Notes: generated by a model not told the origin, from the sequence alone. Shown: positions 20,601 through 31,892, numbered from the stretch's first letter. The stretch: 62,000 nucleotides of DNA from Prorocentrum cordatum (GCA_963575745.1 CAUYUJ010015726.1:1-62000), one strand, 5' to 3'. Translations and numbers: made by a program.

Positions 20601-21798
20601 CCCTCCACCACTACCAGCTCCGACGGCAGAGACCGCAGCAAGGACAGCAACAGGGAAGGCAACTCAACCCTTCCGCGCACCCACCGCCAAGATACCATTA
20701 CCACCCGACCAGCAGCAGCCGCCACCAGCACCACCGACACCGCAGCAGCAGCACCGAGTCGACTTCGACGCCAGACCAACCATCAAGCAGACGCTACAGC
20801 GCACCCAGCACCCAACACTAACCTTCGATTTCCACGACGAGTGCCTCAACGCAACTGCCGACTACACGCTGCGCCACCATCCACCGAGACCAGTGCAGCC
20901 GAACGCTAGGATCCACCTTGTCACCGACGGATCCAAACACCCTAAGCAGCCGAACGACGACGCCTGGGCCGCGATCATCGTTGGGGGCGACGACTGCGGC
21001 TTCACATTTCAAGGGGCGACCGTTGGGAAGCGCAAGAGCGGCACCAACGTCGCACTGAAGGGCAACAGCGACCTGGAAACCACCTCCACCACCGCCGAGA
21101 TCACCGCGCGCATCTGGGCCTTCGCCTGGGCCATTCACCGCAACCTCGACGACGTCGCCGCGATCTCGACCGACTTGCTGGAGGCCCTGCAGCGCGCGGA
21201 GAGGTCGGCCTTCACTGACCACGACCCCGACCGTGTCAGGGCCCTCTGTATCCTTTACGACATGGTCTGCCAGAAAATCGACCTGCAGCACGTCCACGCA
21301 CGCAAGCGTAACCCATGGAACGAAGTTGCCGACGCCGCCGCCAACCGCGGACGCATCACCGCAGCTCCAGTTCCTCAGCAAGAATGGGCCAGCATAATGG
21401 GCGGCACCTACCAGCGAGACTGGGGGGTCTTGCTCGACGCAGACCAGAAGACAAAGAAGGCACGCCCCACCTTCGTACAGGGCAGCCTCACCGCAAGCAG
21501 CGTTCACACTGCCGCTGAAGCTCGCCACTCCCACTCGCCGACCGAGTCCAGCGACAGAAAGACCGAGATCGATATCAACATTGCGACTTTCAACGTGCAG
21601 ACAGGCCGGGGGCCCAGAGAAGGAGCGAAACGAAGGAAAGAGAAAACCAACAAGCTGAAGACCACCGCGGCCAGCCTCCACGACGAAGGGCCACGCGTCA
21701 TCGGTGTCCAGGAGGCCAGGGCGCCATGGGGAGTGCGCGACTCAAAGAAAGAAGACGACGCCTCCCGCGCCAATGCGAACAGCAACCGCGTCATCTAG
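20593..21798 (+). pseudogene. RNase H domain fused to start of APE-type endonuclease
   Basis: 401 codons. After a Pro/Gln-rich leader, residues 105-255 form an RNase H domain. The four catalytic acids are readable as D112 (HLVTDGSK), E169 (STTAEITARI), D194 (AISTDLLEAL) and D247 (NPWNEVADAAANRG), with the conserved His before the last at H235. Residues 326-401 start an exonuclease-endonuclease-phosphatase domain: N334 in INIATFNVQTG and E374 in VIGVQEARAP. The TAG at 21796-21798 cuts this domain, and the remainder continues one nucleotide out of phase, which fits a one-base insertion at about 21795. The role would be removing the RNA strand and nicking target DNA during target-primed reverse transcription. 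RNase H lying N-terminal to the endonuclease is unusual. The start codon is uncertain. Confidence 0.75.
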
Positions 21799-22660
21799 TT
21801 CCAGCGGCCACAAGGGCTACAACTACGGCTGCAAACTCCACGCCCTCCTTAGCAAACCCGACGGGCAGTGCGGCAAGAAGGAGCTCTTCTTCAAACCCGA
21901 CCAGTCCATCATTATCGAGAAGGACTCCAGGCTCCTCATTATCCGCGCGGGCGCCCCTGGCTTCTCCCACGCGCTGGCCGTCGCCCACGCGCCCCGCTCG
22001 AAAGCCCACGAAGACGAGAAGACCAGCTACTGGAAGAAGCTCACCGAGGCGACCGAGAAGCACCAGATCAGCATCATCTTGGTAGACGCCAGCGCCAGGA
22101 CAGGCGACGTCGCCAGCACGGCGATCGGCGACCAGTGCACGCAGCAGAAAGAAGATCCCAACAGCCGACGTCTTCACGAGCTGCTCCTCCCCAACCACCT
22201 CGCGGCCGCCAGCGCGTTCGCCAGCAACGGGCCCGAGCGCCGCGCCTGGCGCTCAGGCAAGGACCCACACCGCATCGACTACGTCATCATCCCGAGGGGC
22301 TACCTGGACTCGATCGAGGCGTGCTCAGTCCTGTGCGGCATCGATAACGGTTGCGACCCCGACACCAAGAATGACCGCTACCCCGTCAGGCTGGAGCTCG
22401 CCTGCGAGATCGCATCTTCGGTCGCCAAGGGCGTTCCGAAGCTCGACGAGACCGAACTAGCCGACGACGCATGCTGCAAGAAGTTCAGCCAGAAGCTCCT
22501 CGACATCCAGCACCCGACCTGGGGCGCCAACGTCAACGATCACTTCGCTACCGTCGCCGAGAAGATCGCGAAGGCGGCCCGCGAGAGCTTCCGCCCCTGC
22601 GGCCGCACCCCACACGGGCCCTACGTCACGAAGCGCCCCATTCGCTCTGCTACGCGTTCG
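21790..22660 (+). pseudogene. APE-type endonuclease domain, continuation (frame 2)
   Basis: In frame 2 the domain continues from GHKGYNYGCKLHALL through IIEKDSRLLIIRAGAP, QISIILVDASARTGD, a tract ending NHLAAASAF, then WRSGKDPHRIDYVIIP and NDRYPVRLEL. These correspond to the later motifs of LINE endonucleases. Two catalytic positions look altered: the usual GDFN reads VDAS, and the final Asp-His pair reads Asp-Arg (NDRYPV). With the frameshift before it, this endonuclease is probably inactive. A linker with conserved-looking helices follows to about 22650, where the coding frame slips again. Confidence 0.7.
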
Positions 22661-24530
22661 CCGCTCGCTGCTCAAGACGACCCGCGTCGCCAAGAAGAAC
22701 AGGTTCACCAACAGTTACGGCGCGAAGCGGTTCCGATATGCCGCGAAGCTTCTCTCGCGCGGCGCCTTGCTCCCCGACCCAGCAGACGCCGGGCGTTTTG
22801 CCAATGTCAACGACTGCGCCAAGCCCATCGCCGCCCCCGTCGTTTTCGGCGCCCCCGGCCCCCGTGACCAAGACAGAACAGCGCCGAGAGCAACGGCGGC
22901 GATTGCCAACGGCACCGACGACCGCCAACGAGATGAACGCCGCCCTCGATGACCACGCCCCGCGACAAGAGGCCCTGCACGCCGAGCGCCTGCTGGCCTT
23001 TCGCGGGCGAGTGCCCAAGAAGCCGCCCGCGCCCATCATTCGCAGCACTGAGGACGGCAAGCCCCTCGCGACTAAGACCGAGATCGCCGACCGCGCCCTT
23101 GCCTGCCACGGCAAGATCGAGCTGAGCACGGCGACAGACGCCGAAGGGGCAGCCGAAGACTACAACGAGCGAACCTGCACTACGCGACCAGCACCGAATA
23201 TCCAGAACATCACTCCGACGCACCAGCTCACCAGCCAGCAAGCCGCTGCCAAGCGAGGGCGACGAAGAGGGCCAGGCCAGCTCACCGACGACATGTCCAG
23301 AGCCGACCCCGAAGGCATGGCGCGCCTTTTTCACCCCGTTCTGGCCAAGACCCAGATCGAGAGCACCGAGCCCATCGCCGCCAAGGGCGGGTACTCCACG
23401 CACTTCCACGAAGGCCAGGGGGATATGGAACAGCAGAAGTCCGACCGAGACATCCTGCTCAACAGCGCCATCGTGAAGATGCACGGCGGCTTTCTGCGTT
23501 CTCGCGTGAAAGGTTTACTACCTAACTTGCGGGAAACGTCGCAGTGTGGAGCGCGACCCACGATGGCGACCGACTTTATCACCCACACCTCCCTGGCCTT
23601 CATCGCCGACTGCCAGCGAAGGGCCAGATCGTGCAGCACCACCTTTCTTGACCTCAGGGAGGCATCCCATGTCGTCACCAGGGGGTTATTCATGCAGATG
23701 CCGACCTCAGCCAACGAGCTCAACGAGCTCACCGGGCGGATCGACTCCAGCAGCCAGCACACAACAACCAGCACGTCGACGAGCACCTCTGCCACATGAT
23801 CGCCGACCACCACACCTCCAACTGGATGACGGCCCAAAGCGCCAATCACTACCAGCTACCACGGGCCAGCGCTCGGCCTGGCGCGCCGTGCTCCGACGTC
23901 GCCTTCAACGCGCACTTCGCCATCATGCTCAGGGCTATCGATCGAGCTGCGGCCGCCGCCGTAGGCCACAACCAACCAGCAGGTTGCCACCGCGCCGAGA
24001 CCTGCGAGACCCCGCTCATCTCGGCGGCGCCTCACGAGGGCAGCGCGCTCAGGAATATGTCCTTCGTCGACGACCTCGCCGACTACAACTCGACCGCCAA
24101 CGCCAGCGACCTGATCCAGACGACGCGGCTTTCAGCCACCAGACTGTGCACGGCAGCCTACCAGCACGGACTCAAGCCGCACCCCGACAAGACGAAAGCC
24201 ATCCTCATGTTTACGGCAGCGGGGCTAGAGAGGAGCGCCAGAAGATGGCCAAGGACAAAGTCACCTTCATCGAGCTCGAGGCCCCCCCCCCCGCCAAGGT
24301 GCAGCTTATGACCCAGCAGAAAGCCCTCGGGACCATTATCGCGGCGAGCGGGGCCACGGGCCCCGAGGTCTGCCTCAGAGCCAACCGAACGCTCGGAGCA
24401 GCACGGCCGATGGAGAAACATATCATTCGCCGCAAGAAGCTCTGGACGAAGGCCAAGCTGAAGTACGTTCACGCGCTCTCGACATCGTCGCTGACCTATA
24501 CCACCACGTCTGGAACGGCCTGACCAAGAA
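22650..24530 (+). pseudogene. LINE reverse transcriptase domain, frameshifted
   Basis: Frame 1 carries an N-terminal linker and RT fingers to about 23760 (RDILLNSAIVKMHGGFLRSR, then FITHTSLAFIADCQRRA). Motif A is FLDLREASHVV, with the catalytic Asp codon at 23650-23652. Frame 3 (about 23760-24240) carries motif B, GAPCSDVAFN, and the YxDD-equivalent motif C, SFVDDLADYN, near 24060-24080, followed by HGLKPHPDKTKAILMF. Frame 2 (from about 24235) has KALGTIIAASG and the thumb-like RRKKLWTKAKLKYVHAL. At least three frame changes exist, so no full-length enzyme can be made. The polymerase motifs themselves are intact, which suggests a fairly recent loss. Confidence 0.8.
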
Positions 24531-25160
24531 GGACCGCAACCACACTGCTGCCAAGTATGGGCCCCTACCGAGCGGCAGCCCCCCTGCCCGAGACCAGCGC
24601 GCCCGACAAGCACACCGCCACCGGCGAGGCGATCGCGAAGACAGGAGTCCCCGACTTCGACGCGCACCAGACGGCAGCCCGACTGCGCTACCTACCGCGT
24701 CTCCTGAACGACGCGCTTGCGGCTTCACTTCAGCTACCTGACAGCCAGCGGCAGCGCAAGGGCACCTGGAGCCACCACCTCAAGCAGGACTTCACCTTTC
24801 TCCGAAAGCACCCCCCGCGAGACGACATCCAGATGCCCCCGGCCTCCTCGAGCGCCGCCGAGCTCGACCAGACCGACGGCGCGGCCGAGACGAAATGCGT
24901 CTGCTACGTCTGGTGGCCGCGCAGCCACCAAGCAGGGCATGGCAGCGCACGTGGCAAGGGGCCACCCCGACCACGAGAAACCCCGACGATGGGCGACGGG
25001 CACGGCGTGCAGATGCTGCCGGGCGGGGCCCCATAGTTTCCCGAGGCGCCCGAAGCACCTCGCGGTAGCCCCATGCTGCCGCAAGTCCTGGTACACCTGG
25101 CACAACATGACGATGGAGCCGCTCGCAGAACAGCAACTAGCAGGCAACCTCGACGCCATA
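24530..25160 (+). pseudogene. LINE C-terminal region with Cys/His cluster
   Basis: After a thumb-like segment (YHHVWNGLTKKDRNHTAAKY), frames 2 and 3 alternate. Frame 3 around 24960-25110 reads GMAAHVARGHPDHEKP, ACRCCRAGPHSFPRRPKHL and PCCRKSWYTWHN. Cys-X2-Cys, a spaced His and a final Cys pair form the zinc-binding pattern that follows RT in many LINEs. No PD-(D/E)XK endonuclease follows, consistent with an APE-type element. Frameshifts make exact limits uncertain. Confidence 0.5.
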
Positions 25161-25236
25161 GCGGCGACCACGGCAGCTAACAAGAAGAATCAGCGATATA
25201 CTCGCCTACAAGATCGACATCACGCCGCCCCCGCTC

Positions 25237-26592
25237 GTGGAGACGTCGCCCGTCGCTCCGAAGATCTACGCCGCCATCCAGTCCGCGAGGCGCCAATCCG
25301 CCGCGCTGAAGCCACCCGAGCCATCCGAACGACAGGAAGTGGTCTTCATCACCGACCGCCCTCGGCAGCCAGGCGACATCCAGCAGATCATGGCCACCAG
25401 CACAGTCACCAGCGAGAGCGGCCTGGATTACCGCGCGATCGACGCCAGCAGCGACGGCGAAGCACCGACACCAGCACGCGACCTACAGCTCGTCCGCGAC
25501 AGGCTCCTGAAATGCGAGGTCGCCGCGATATACGCTGAGATGCCGAGAAGGACTTGGTACCACTGCGATCATGCTGACGACATCGCCAACCGCGCCAACA
25601 GACGCCGCTCGAAGGAAACGCCGCGGGGGCCAGCTGACGCCACATAAAAGATAGCCAACGAGCTCTACGCAGCCAACTCCGCCACAAGAGAAGTCCTCAC
25701 TATCATGCACGCCGCCGCGCGCGCGGCGGTGACGAGCAGCGCGGCTAGACACTGCGAGCTCGGGAGCACCATGATCGTTGCCAACCCAGCCACCCTTATC
25801 CACGAAACCCCGCTTAAGGAGACAATCGCAGAGGACATCGACTTCGCTGCAGCTGCCCTGCTCGACGAGATGCTCATCGCAAGGTGGGGCCTCAGAGTAG
25901 CCAGAGCAGCACCAGCCAACGACATGAACTCCAGATATGACAGGTACCTCAACCACGGCCAGGAGGAGGACATCAGCTGCGGCGACGACGGCAGCTACCT
26001 CACCAGCGACGTCTACGGCGGCAGCTACCGCCACGACTGCAGCTACCACGGGCATGGCTATGAGATGCCGAGCGGTGGCCTGGGTCGGCGCATGGTAGCG
26101 GTGGCCAAGGACAGCACCCTCGAGCTTGCTCGGGCTGGTGCATCGGCACGGTCTACCGACGCCAGACAGCAAGACAGACGTCTATTTCACTCGCTGGAAC
26201 CCGGTGTTAGAGTTCAAAGTCTGAGTGTGCCATCAGGGCTACCAGGTCCGACGTCGCCACGTATGCGGGAAGGCGTTAGAGTGCAAACACCTAGTGTGCC
26301 ATCGCGGCTACTAGGCACTACGTCGCCAAGTGAATCAGGGTGTCCAGCGGTTGCTCTGGCGTCTGGCGCGGCCGTGGAGGAAGCGAGCACCCGAGCACGA
26401 CGCCCGACAGCAAGACAGCAACAGACACAACGGCCAGCAAGCACCCGAGAAGCCGTACGACAGCGACAACACGGACCTGGCATTGATTGGCAGCCCGCAG
26501 GCTGCGGGCCGAAGGGCGGGCTGCCAGCAAGATCTGACTGCAGCGTCGATACGGCGCCGATAGCCACGCGAAGGAGAGAAGCCAAGGACTAG
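25237..26592 (+). pseudogene. Unknown third ORF, one in-frame stop
   Basis: Frame 1 is open from 25237, hits TAA at 25645-25647, and stays open to 26592, about 450 codons with a single stop. It shares the A/C-rich codon use of the RT module and begins about 100 bp after it. Visible segments include ERQEVVFITDRPRQPGDI, VRDRLLKCEVAAIYAEM, ETPLKETIAEDIDFAAAALL and a Gly/Tyr/His/Asp-rich patch (DDGSYLTSDVYGGSYRHDCS). I recognise no family. It may be a third retroelement protein, captured sequence or an over-read 3' UTR. The last 130 codons lie on tandem repeats (a 66-bp pair at 26202-26335) and are probably not protein. Confidence 0.35.
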
Positions 26593-26640
26593 CGGCCCGC
26601 AGCCCGTGAGCGGCCGAAGGGCGGGCCGCCAGACTGCTAC
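26202..26640. repeat. Two short tandem duplications, retroelement 3' region
   Basis: A 66-bp pair starts at 26202 and 26272 (GTTAGAGT-CAAA, AGTGTGCCATC-GGCTAC, ACGTCGCCA). A second pair about 106 bp apart has CGGCCGAAGGGCGGGC-GCCAG at about 26508 and 26613. Neither has a domain. 26641-26965 shows no gene. Confidence 0.6.
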
Positions 26641-26964
26641 GACTCCAGCACCGAAGCAAAGACCGCCAGCGGGAAAGAACAAGGTGGAGCACCGTGCTCC
26701 ACGGCAGGGATCTCTTGAGGAGCCTCCGCCGCGCGTGACAGGCGAGGCCGAACCACCGACCAGCCTGGTCGGCATAGAGGCTCACGGCAACAAACAAAGC
26801 TACAGACCAGAGAAGGTTGAGCGCCCCTCAGCTTGCGAGCCGAAGGGAGGCGGCGCTCTTCGCAAAGAAGACGCGGAGGAGACGTTCAGCGCCCACACGA
26901 GGGCGCTCGACTGACGGGCTTCGGCGCCCTCGCGCGCTGTGAAGCCCTGACTGAAAGTGTCCTG

Positions 26965-27280
26965 AAAGGAGGAGGAGGAGGAAGAGGAGGAAGAGGAGGA
27001 GGAGGAGGAGGAGGAGGAGGAGGAGGAGGAGGGGTGAGTAGGTGGAGGGGGGGAGGAGGAGGAGGATGATGACGAGGAGTAGCAGCAGCAGGAGGAGGGT
27101 GGAAGAGAGATGAGGAGGAGGAGGAGGAGGAGGGGAGGAGGAGGAGGAGGAGGAGGAGGACAAGGAGGAGAAGGAGCAGGAGGTCGAGGGGGAGAAGAAG
27201 GAGGAGAAGGACAAGGAAAGGAGGAGGAGGAGGAGGAAAAGAAGGAGGAGGAGGAGGTGGAAAGGAGGAGGGAGCAGGAG
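26965..27280. repeat. GGA microsatellite at the right edge of the retroelement
   Basis: About 310 bp of GGA/GAG/AGG triplets on the plus strand with minor interruptions. The Gly/Arg/Glu and Pro/Ser/Leu frames are artefacts. 27281-28100 contains no recognisable gene. A loose ACGCTGCGTGTT-type repeat lies at 27530-27700. Confidence 0.9.
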
Positions 27281-28189
27281 GAGCTGACGCAACCACGAGG
27301 GCCATGCTGGGCCCTCTGTGGCGAGTTCTGCTAACCTCGAACTCGCGCTTCCTGCCCGTGTGCTGAGATCTTGGAGACAGCCCGCTCACCGTGGAGGGCC
27401 AGGCCGGCGCCCCAAGAGCAGGGCGCAGGGCGGCAGGGCGCACACACATGTCGGAAGCAGCGGACGAGGAGCCTCGCTCTCCCGAGGGCGGACCCCTGGC
27501 CTCAGCTGCCCGGGTACGCCCGTTCTGAAACGCAGCACGCACCGTGTTCAAACCGTCCGTGTCAACACGCTGCGTGTTTTACTTGGCGCGTGTTGGGCCA
27601 CGTGTTGGCCAACGTACCCCTCCAGACCAACGTTTTCGATCTCCGTGTTGAGCTCTGTGTCAGCACGCTACGGGTCAACGCGTTGCGTATCGTGATGCCG
27701 AAGCGGGATCAACGGCCACCAGAGCTTCGTCACTCTTCTACTCCTTTCGTCTTGCCAGTAATCTGCGGCACCTCGTCCACGACGTGCGCTAGTCTGTGTC
27801 GTAGCCTGACCACTGTGAATGGCCAGCGCACTCTGGCGAGTCATCCTTCAGGTGGCAGCTGCCCGTGTGGCTGCTTGCGTGGGGAAAAAAGCACGGCCAT
27901 CGAGGCTCCCATGGCGCGCCACCTGCGAGACCCCTGGGGCCCCCTTGGATCATCCGCAGGGGCGCCAAGACAATCGCGCTCCGCGGTCTTGGACGTAGCG
28001 CCGCCTTTGTCTCGAGGGCGAGGGAAGCCCTTCCCGAGTCCTGCGCAGCGCACCCCGAAGCTCGCAGGGCGTCCAGTGGAGACATCGGCGGCCCGCCCGC
28101 CCAGTCCAAATCCGCTCGATATCGGTCCCCGGATCCCTCCTCCCGAGCTTCCCCCTCTTCCTCCTCCTCGCCCTCCTGTGATTCCTTAT

Positions 28190-28257
28190 AGTATTCCTCC
28201 TCCTCCTCCCCCTCCTCCTCCTCCTCCTCCTCCTCCTCCTCCTCCTCCTCCTCTTCC
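28190..28257. repeat. CTC microsatellite interrupting the second RT
   Basis: A run of CTCCTCCTC lies immediately before the RT block FNESLFSSIPKG. Just upstream, one frame reads PPVIPYSIPP, reminiscent of the GPDGIPYSAW block that normally sits about 40 residues before IPKG. The microsatellite therefore seems to have grown inside the RT sequence. That reading is inference. Confidence 0.55.
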
Positions 28258-30186
28258 TCTGGGAGTCCTTCGCGGCCCTCACGGCGCCGAGGGGCTTCAA
28301 CGAGTCGCTCTTCTCTTCCATCCCTAAGGGGACCAAGGATTCCGACCTGGTCTGCTGCATCCGCAGTGCCGACACGTTGCGACCCATCACTCGCAAGAAC
28401 ACCGATTCCAAGATCTTCGCCTCCGCTGTTAATCGGTTCATATGTCATCAAGTGGAGTCCCACGCACATCCCATTCAGCAGGGCTTCATCGAAGGCCGCA
28501 GCTTCTGCAACAACATCCTGCAGATCGATCCCGAGGCTCGTGCAGCGGGCCTCCCAGCAGCTGCTGCCATAGACAGGCCATCGTCATTGCTCTTCGACAT
28601 GACGGTGGCTTTCCCCTCTCTGGGGAGGCAATGGCTGTTTGCAGCACTCAAGCGCTTCGGCTTCGGCTACTTCAACGCAGTCGCCGCTCTATACGGCGGG
28701 TCCCGCGGCTACGTCATGATGAATGGCTCCCTGCATTTCCTGTGCTCCATCAGCTCAGGGGTCACTCAGGGGTGCCCGCCAGGTACCGCATGGGCAGTGG
28801 CCATGAATGCGGTCATCCGAGCACTTGCCAACGTAGTCCCGTATCTTTCTCGCGGTCTCGCCGCAGGTTGCGCTGACGATCTCGCTGTCGTACTTCGCCA
28901 CATTCGGTATCTACCACGGCTCGTGCAGATTTTGGACATGGCCACCAGGGTGGGCAACCTCTCCTTGCAGCCGAAGACATGCATCTTCATCCCACTTTGG
29001 GCGGAGCTCCGCGATGAGCCGAAAGGGTCGATGCTGCAGCATCTCCGTGTCCATGCGCCGGACTGCCAAGAGCTCATCATCGCCGACGTGGGAAAGCATT
29101 TGGGTTTGTATGTAAGACTGGGAGCCATTAACGACTTGCAGTGGGGCGATACAGCTGCGAAGTGGTGGCAACGGCTCACCCTGGCCGCCGCGATGGCCGC
29201 TCCCGTGGACGTCGAAGCCCGCCTGTACGCGACCTCATGCTTGATTGTTCTATCGTACATGGCCCCCCTCCCGAAGGAACGGTGGCCAAAGAGTTCCACG
29301 GCCTCCACAAGCTCTTGAGGATGCCGCCCAGCACCTTCCGGTTGCAGGACATTCTCTCGTTCGCCTGCTGGTTCTTCACGACGGCCGTGCCATCGTTGAG
29401 GGCCACCGCGTTCGGCACCATGTGGAGGATGGCAAAGTTTACGTTACCCGGATGGTTTGCTGCATTCGACCGGTCACGACTGGCGGCGGAATCGCTTGTG
29501 GGACTAGTAGATTTCAGCCATGGTCGGTGGTCTCCGGGCTTCTGGAAAACAAGTGAATTCATAGTAAAGCGCTTCCAGACTGCCATCGAGGGTAAGCCAG
29601 CGCATGCTCCGCAACGTCTTCATCAAGACCTTCGCCGAGGAACGCCGCCCGCTTCCTCAGCGGGAATTCGTGCGACCGCTGCATGAATTATGGTATCCAG
29701 ACAAGTTCGACGTCACGCTCCAGAAGCAGATTACGGCTTGGCTGGGCCCACAGCAGGTCCCTCATGCTTTGCGACGCCGGTGGCTGCACCTCAAGGAGCA
29801 CTTGCGGACGTTGCCGCCGCACGGCGTTGGAACATCATTCGTATTCTGGTGGGCGATTGGCATGCACGCCTACCCCACGAAGTTTACCTGCAGGTGGAAG
29901 TGTGGTGAGGACATGGGCGACATTTCTCATTACACTTCCTGTCGCCACGCCTGGCATTGGATGGCCCTGCCACGGAGCTTCCTACACCCAGACCCGCTGC
30001 ACCGCATCGGTCATGGTAGGGATTATGACGACGAGGAGAACTCCCTAAGTGCCACATGCAGACGCCTTGTGCTGCTGTACTACATGTACTTCGAGATCAA
30101 GCACGACCCAAACGCGAACCCGGAGGACGCGACTACGACGCTCACCGGCGGCTGCCCCGAGCCGCCTAGGACCGCTTCAACGACTG
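28258..30186 (+). pseudogene. Second LINE reverse transcriptase, frameshifted
   Basis: Frame 3 from 28258 reads GFNESLFSSIPKGTKDSD, RPITRKNTDSKIFASAVN and IQQGFIEGRSFCNNIL. Motif A is LLFDMTVAFPSL, motif B is SSGVTQGCPPGTAWAVAMN, and motif C is AAGCADDLAVVL (Asp-Asp near 28875), then NLSLQPKTCIFIPLW. These are standard non-LTR RT blocks, of a type distinct from the RT at 22-24 kb. Near 29265 the frame moves to frame 2 (HGLHKLLRMPPSTFRLQDIL) and near 29600 back to frame 3 (LRRRWLHLKEHLRTLPPHGV). A Cys-X3-Cys-X8-His-X4-Cys cluster follows (CRWKCGEDMGDISHYTSC). Two frameshifts and a missing 5' end make it non-functional. A CTC tract at 28195-28255 abuts, and may have replaced, the N-terminal RT segment. 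Confidence 0.8.
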
Positions 30187-30245
30187 ATCCTGCTGCAGCG
30201 CGCTCGGGGCGCGCCGCCTGCTGGAGACTCTCCCGAGAGCCACCG

Positions 30246-30367
30246 TCACTCCTCCCCGTCCTCCTTCTCCTCCTCCTCCTCCTCCTCCTCCTTCTCCACC
30301 TCCTCTTTGTGCATCACATTCCTCGTCCTCGTCTTCCTCCGTCTCCTTCTGATACTCGTCCAACATA

Positions 30368-30454
<87 letters not shown>

Positions 30455-30535
30455 AATCAGCATCATCATCAACACCATCATCATCACCATCACCATCACC
30501 ATCACCATCACCATCACCATCACCATCACCATCAC

Positions 30536-30625
<90 letters not shown>

Positions 30626-30662
30626 CAGCATCAGCATCAGCATCAGCATCATCCTCATCATC
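30246..30662. repeat. CTC tract then 290-bp ATC microsatellite at LINE 3' end
   Basis: CTCCTCCTC (30262-30300) is followed by almost pure CAT/ATC from 30367 to 30662. Within that is a block of CACCAT hexamers at about 30484-30540 and a CAGCAT block near 30627. The array starts about 60 bp after the last RT codon. Poly-Ile, poly-His, poly-Asp and poly-Met frames here are artefacts. Confidence 0.92.
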
Positions 30663-31890
30663 ATCCCGGGCTTCACCCCGAACCGTTTTTGCCAGGCAGA
30701 TGCAGCCGCGGCGAGGAGAAGCCTCCCAGGGGGCCCCCCCAAAAGGGACGACGGAGGCCTGCGCGGGGGCCGCCGTTGCCTCGACTGGCCCTGCTCCGGG
30801 GCCCAGGACCCCGGCATCCAGTGCCCCAGCCGTCCTGAGCCACGTTCCGGGGGGCGGCGAAGAAGGGGGTGGTGACAAGGGGGGGGGGGGGGGGGATATC
30901 GTGGCGGGGGCAGGATACCCCTCCAGGTGTTATGGCGCCTCGTTTTTTTCCATCCGTCCCTGGGCCCCCCCCCCCCCCCTGTGCCGCGCACGTGCCGCCG
31001 GCCATCATCCGCGCCCCCCCGCTTGGACGCCCCCCTCTTGGCCGCCCCCGAAAGTTGCAAGCGGCTCGTGGCAGGCGGCGGTGGCGCGCCGCCCCCCGCC
31101 CCTTCTCCAGTCCTGGGAGGGAGAAGCACCCCGACCTCCAGATTTTCACGTTCGTTGAACAGCCCTGGGCGTTTACCAAGCAGCCCCGCCCCGTTCGAAT
31201 CCGTCCTGCCCCAGGTGCCTTAGCAGATGGGCTTCGCTTGCATGGATGCTCATTGTGAGGGTGGCCCCTCCCCCCTCTATCCTCGCAGGCGATGGTTCTC
31301 CCCCGACCCCTGAGTTCCGCCCGAAAAGTTTGGCAGTTCAGAGAAAGGGGGAGGGGACTGTGGGATAGACCCCCAGGGGGCTATGCGGACGCGCCCCTAC
31401 CCCCCCACTGTGTATCCCAGGGTTGGGCCCAAGATTTCTGGTCCAGTCGAAGCCCTCCCAAAATCGAGGATTGGGGCCTCCATATGAGCGACGCAACAAT
31501 CGGAGACGTCTGCGCGGACATCGGCGCGTAAGCTCCAAGCGCAAGGTCGCGCGTAAGCGCCCTCGTCTCAAATGTGGCGTGCCGTGCTGGCGGCCCGCGT
31601 AAGCCGCCGCGCAAGGTCGCCATGGCATCTTGCGTAAGACCCGTCTGTGGTCCGTCGCCCGAATTCCCCGCTGCATCCCTGCACCCGGGGCCCTGGCCGT
31701 CCCAGGCCGACCTGGCTCGAGCGGCCCGGGGCTGCCGAGAAGTGGGGCGCGCCGCCCTCCCCGCCTCATCCCCCGTCGATGGAGGACCGTCGGCCCTCCT
31801 CCCGTGGCAGCCCCTGCCTGGTAGGGCCCCGGGCTGCGCACGGGCAGCCCCCCCGGGTGGCCACAGCTGGCTTCAGCGCGGGTGCGAAGG
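30663..31890. other. GC-rich DNA without a gene; G- and C-homopolymer runs
   Basis: Contains a run of at least 13 G at about 30881-30894 and a C run at about 30967-30980. Around 30895-31010 it is related to 36668-36785 and 39818-39940 (GTGGCGGGGGC, then a pyrimidine stretch, then GCGCACGTGCC-GGCCAT). No coding region is supported. Confidence 0.5.
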
Positions 31891-31892
31891 GA

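Noticed and set aside
29604-30875. A 423-codon frame ending in poly-Ile/Thr
   Set aside because: Only the first about 195 codons are LINE-derived. The rest is read from CTC and ATC microsatellites.
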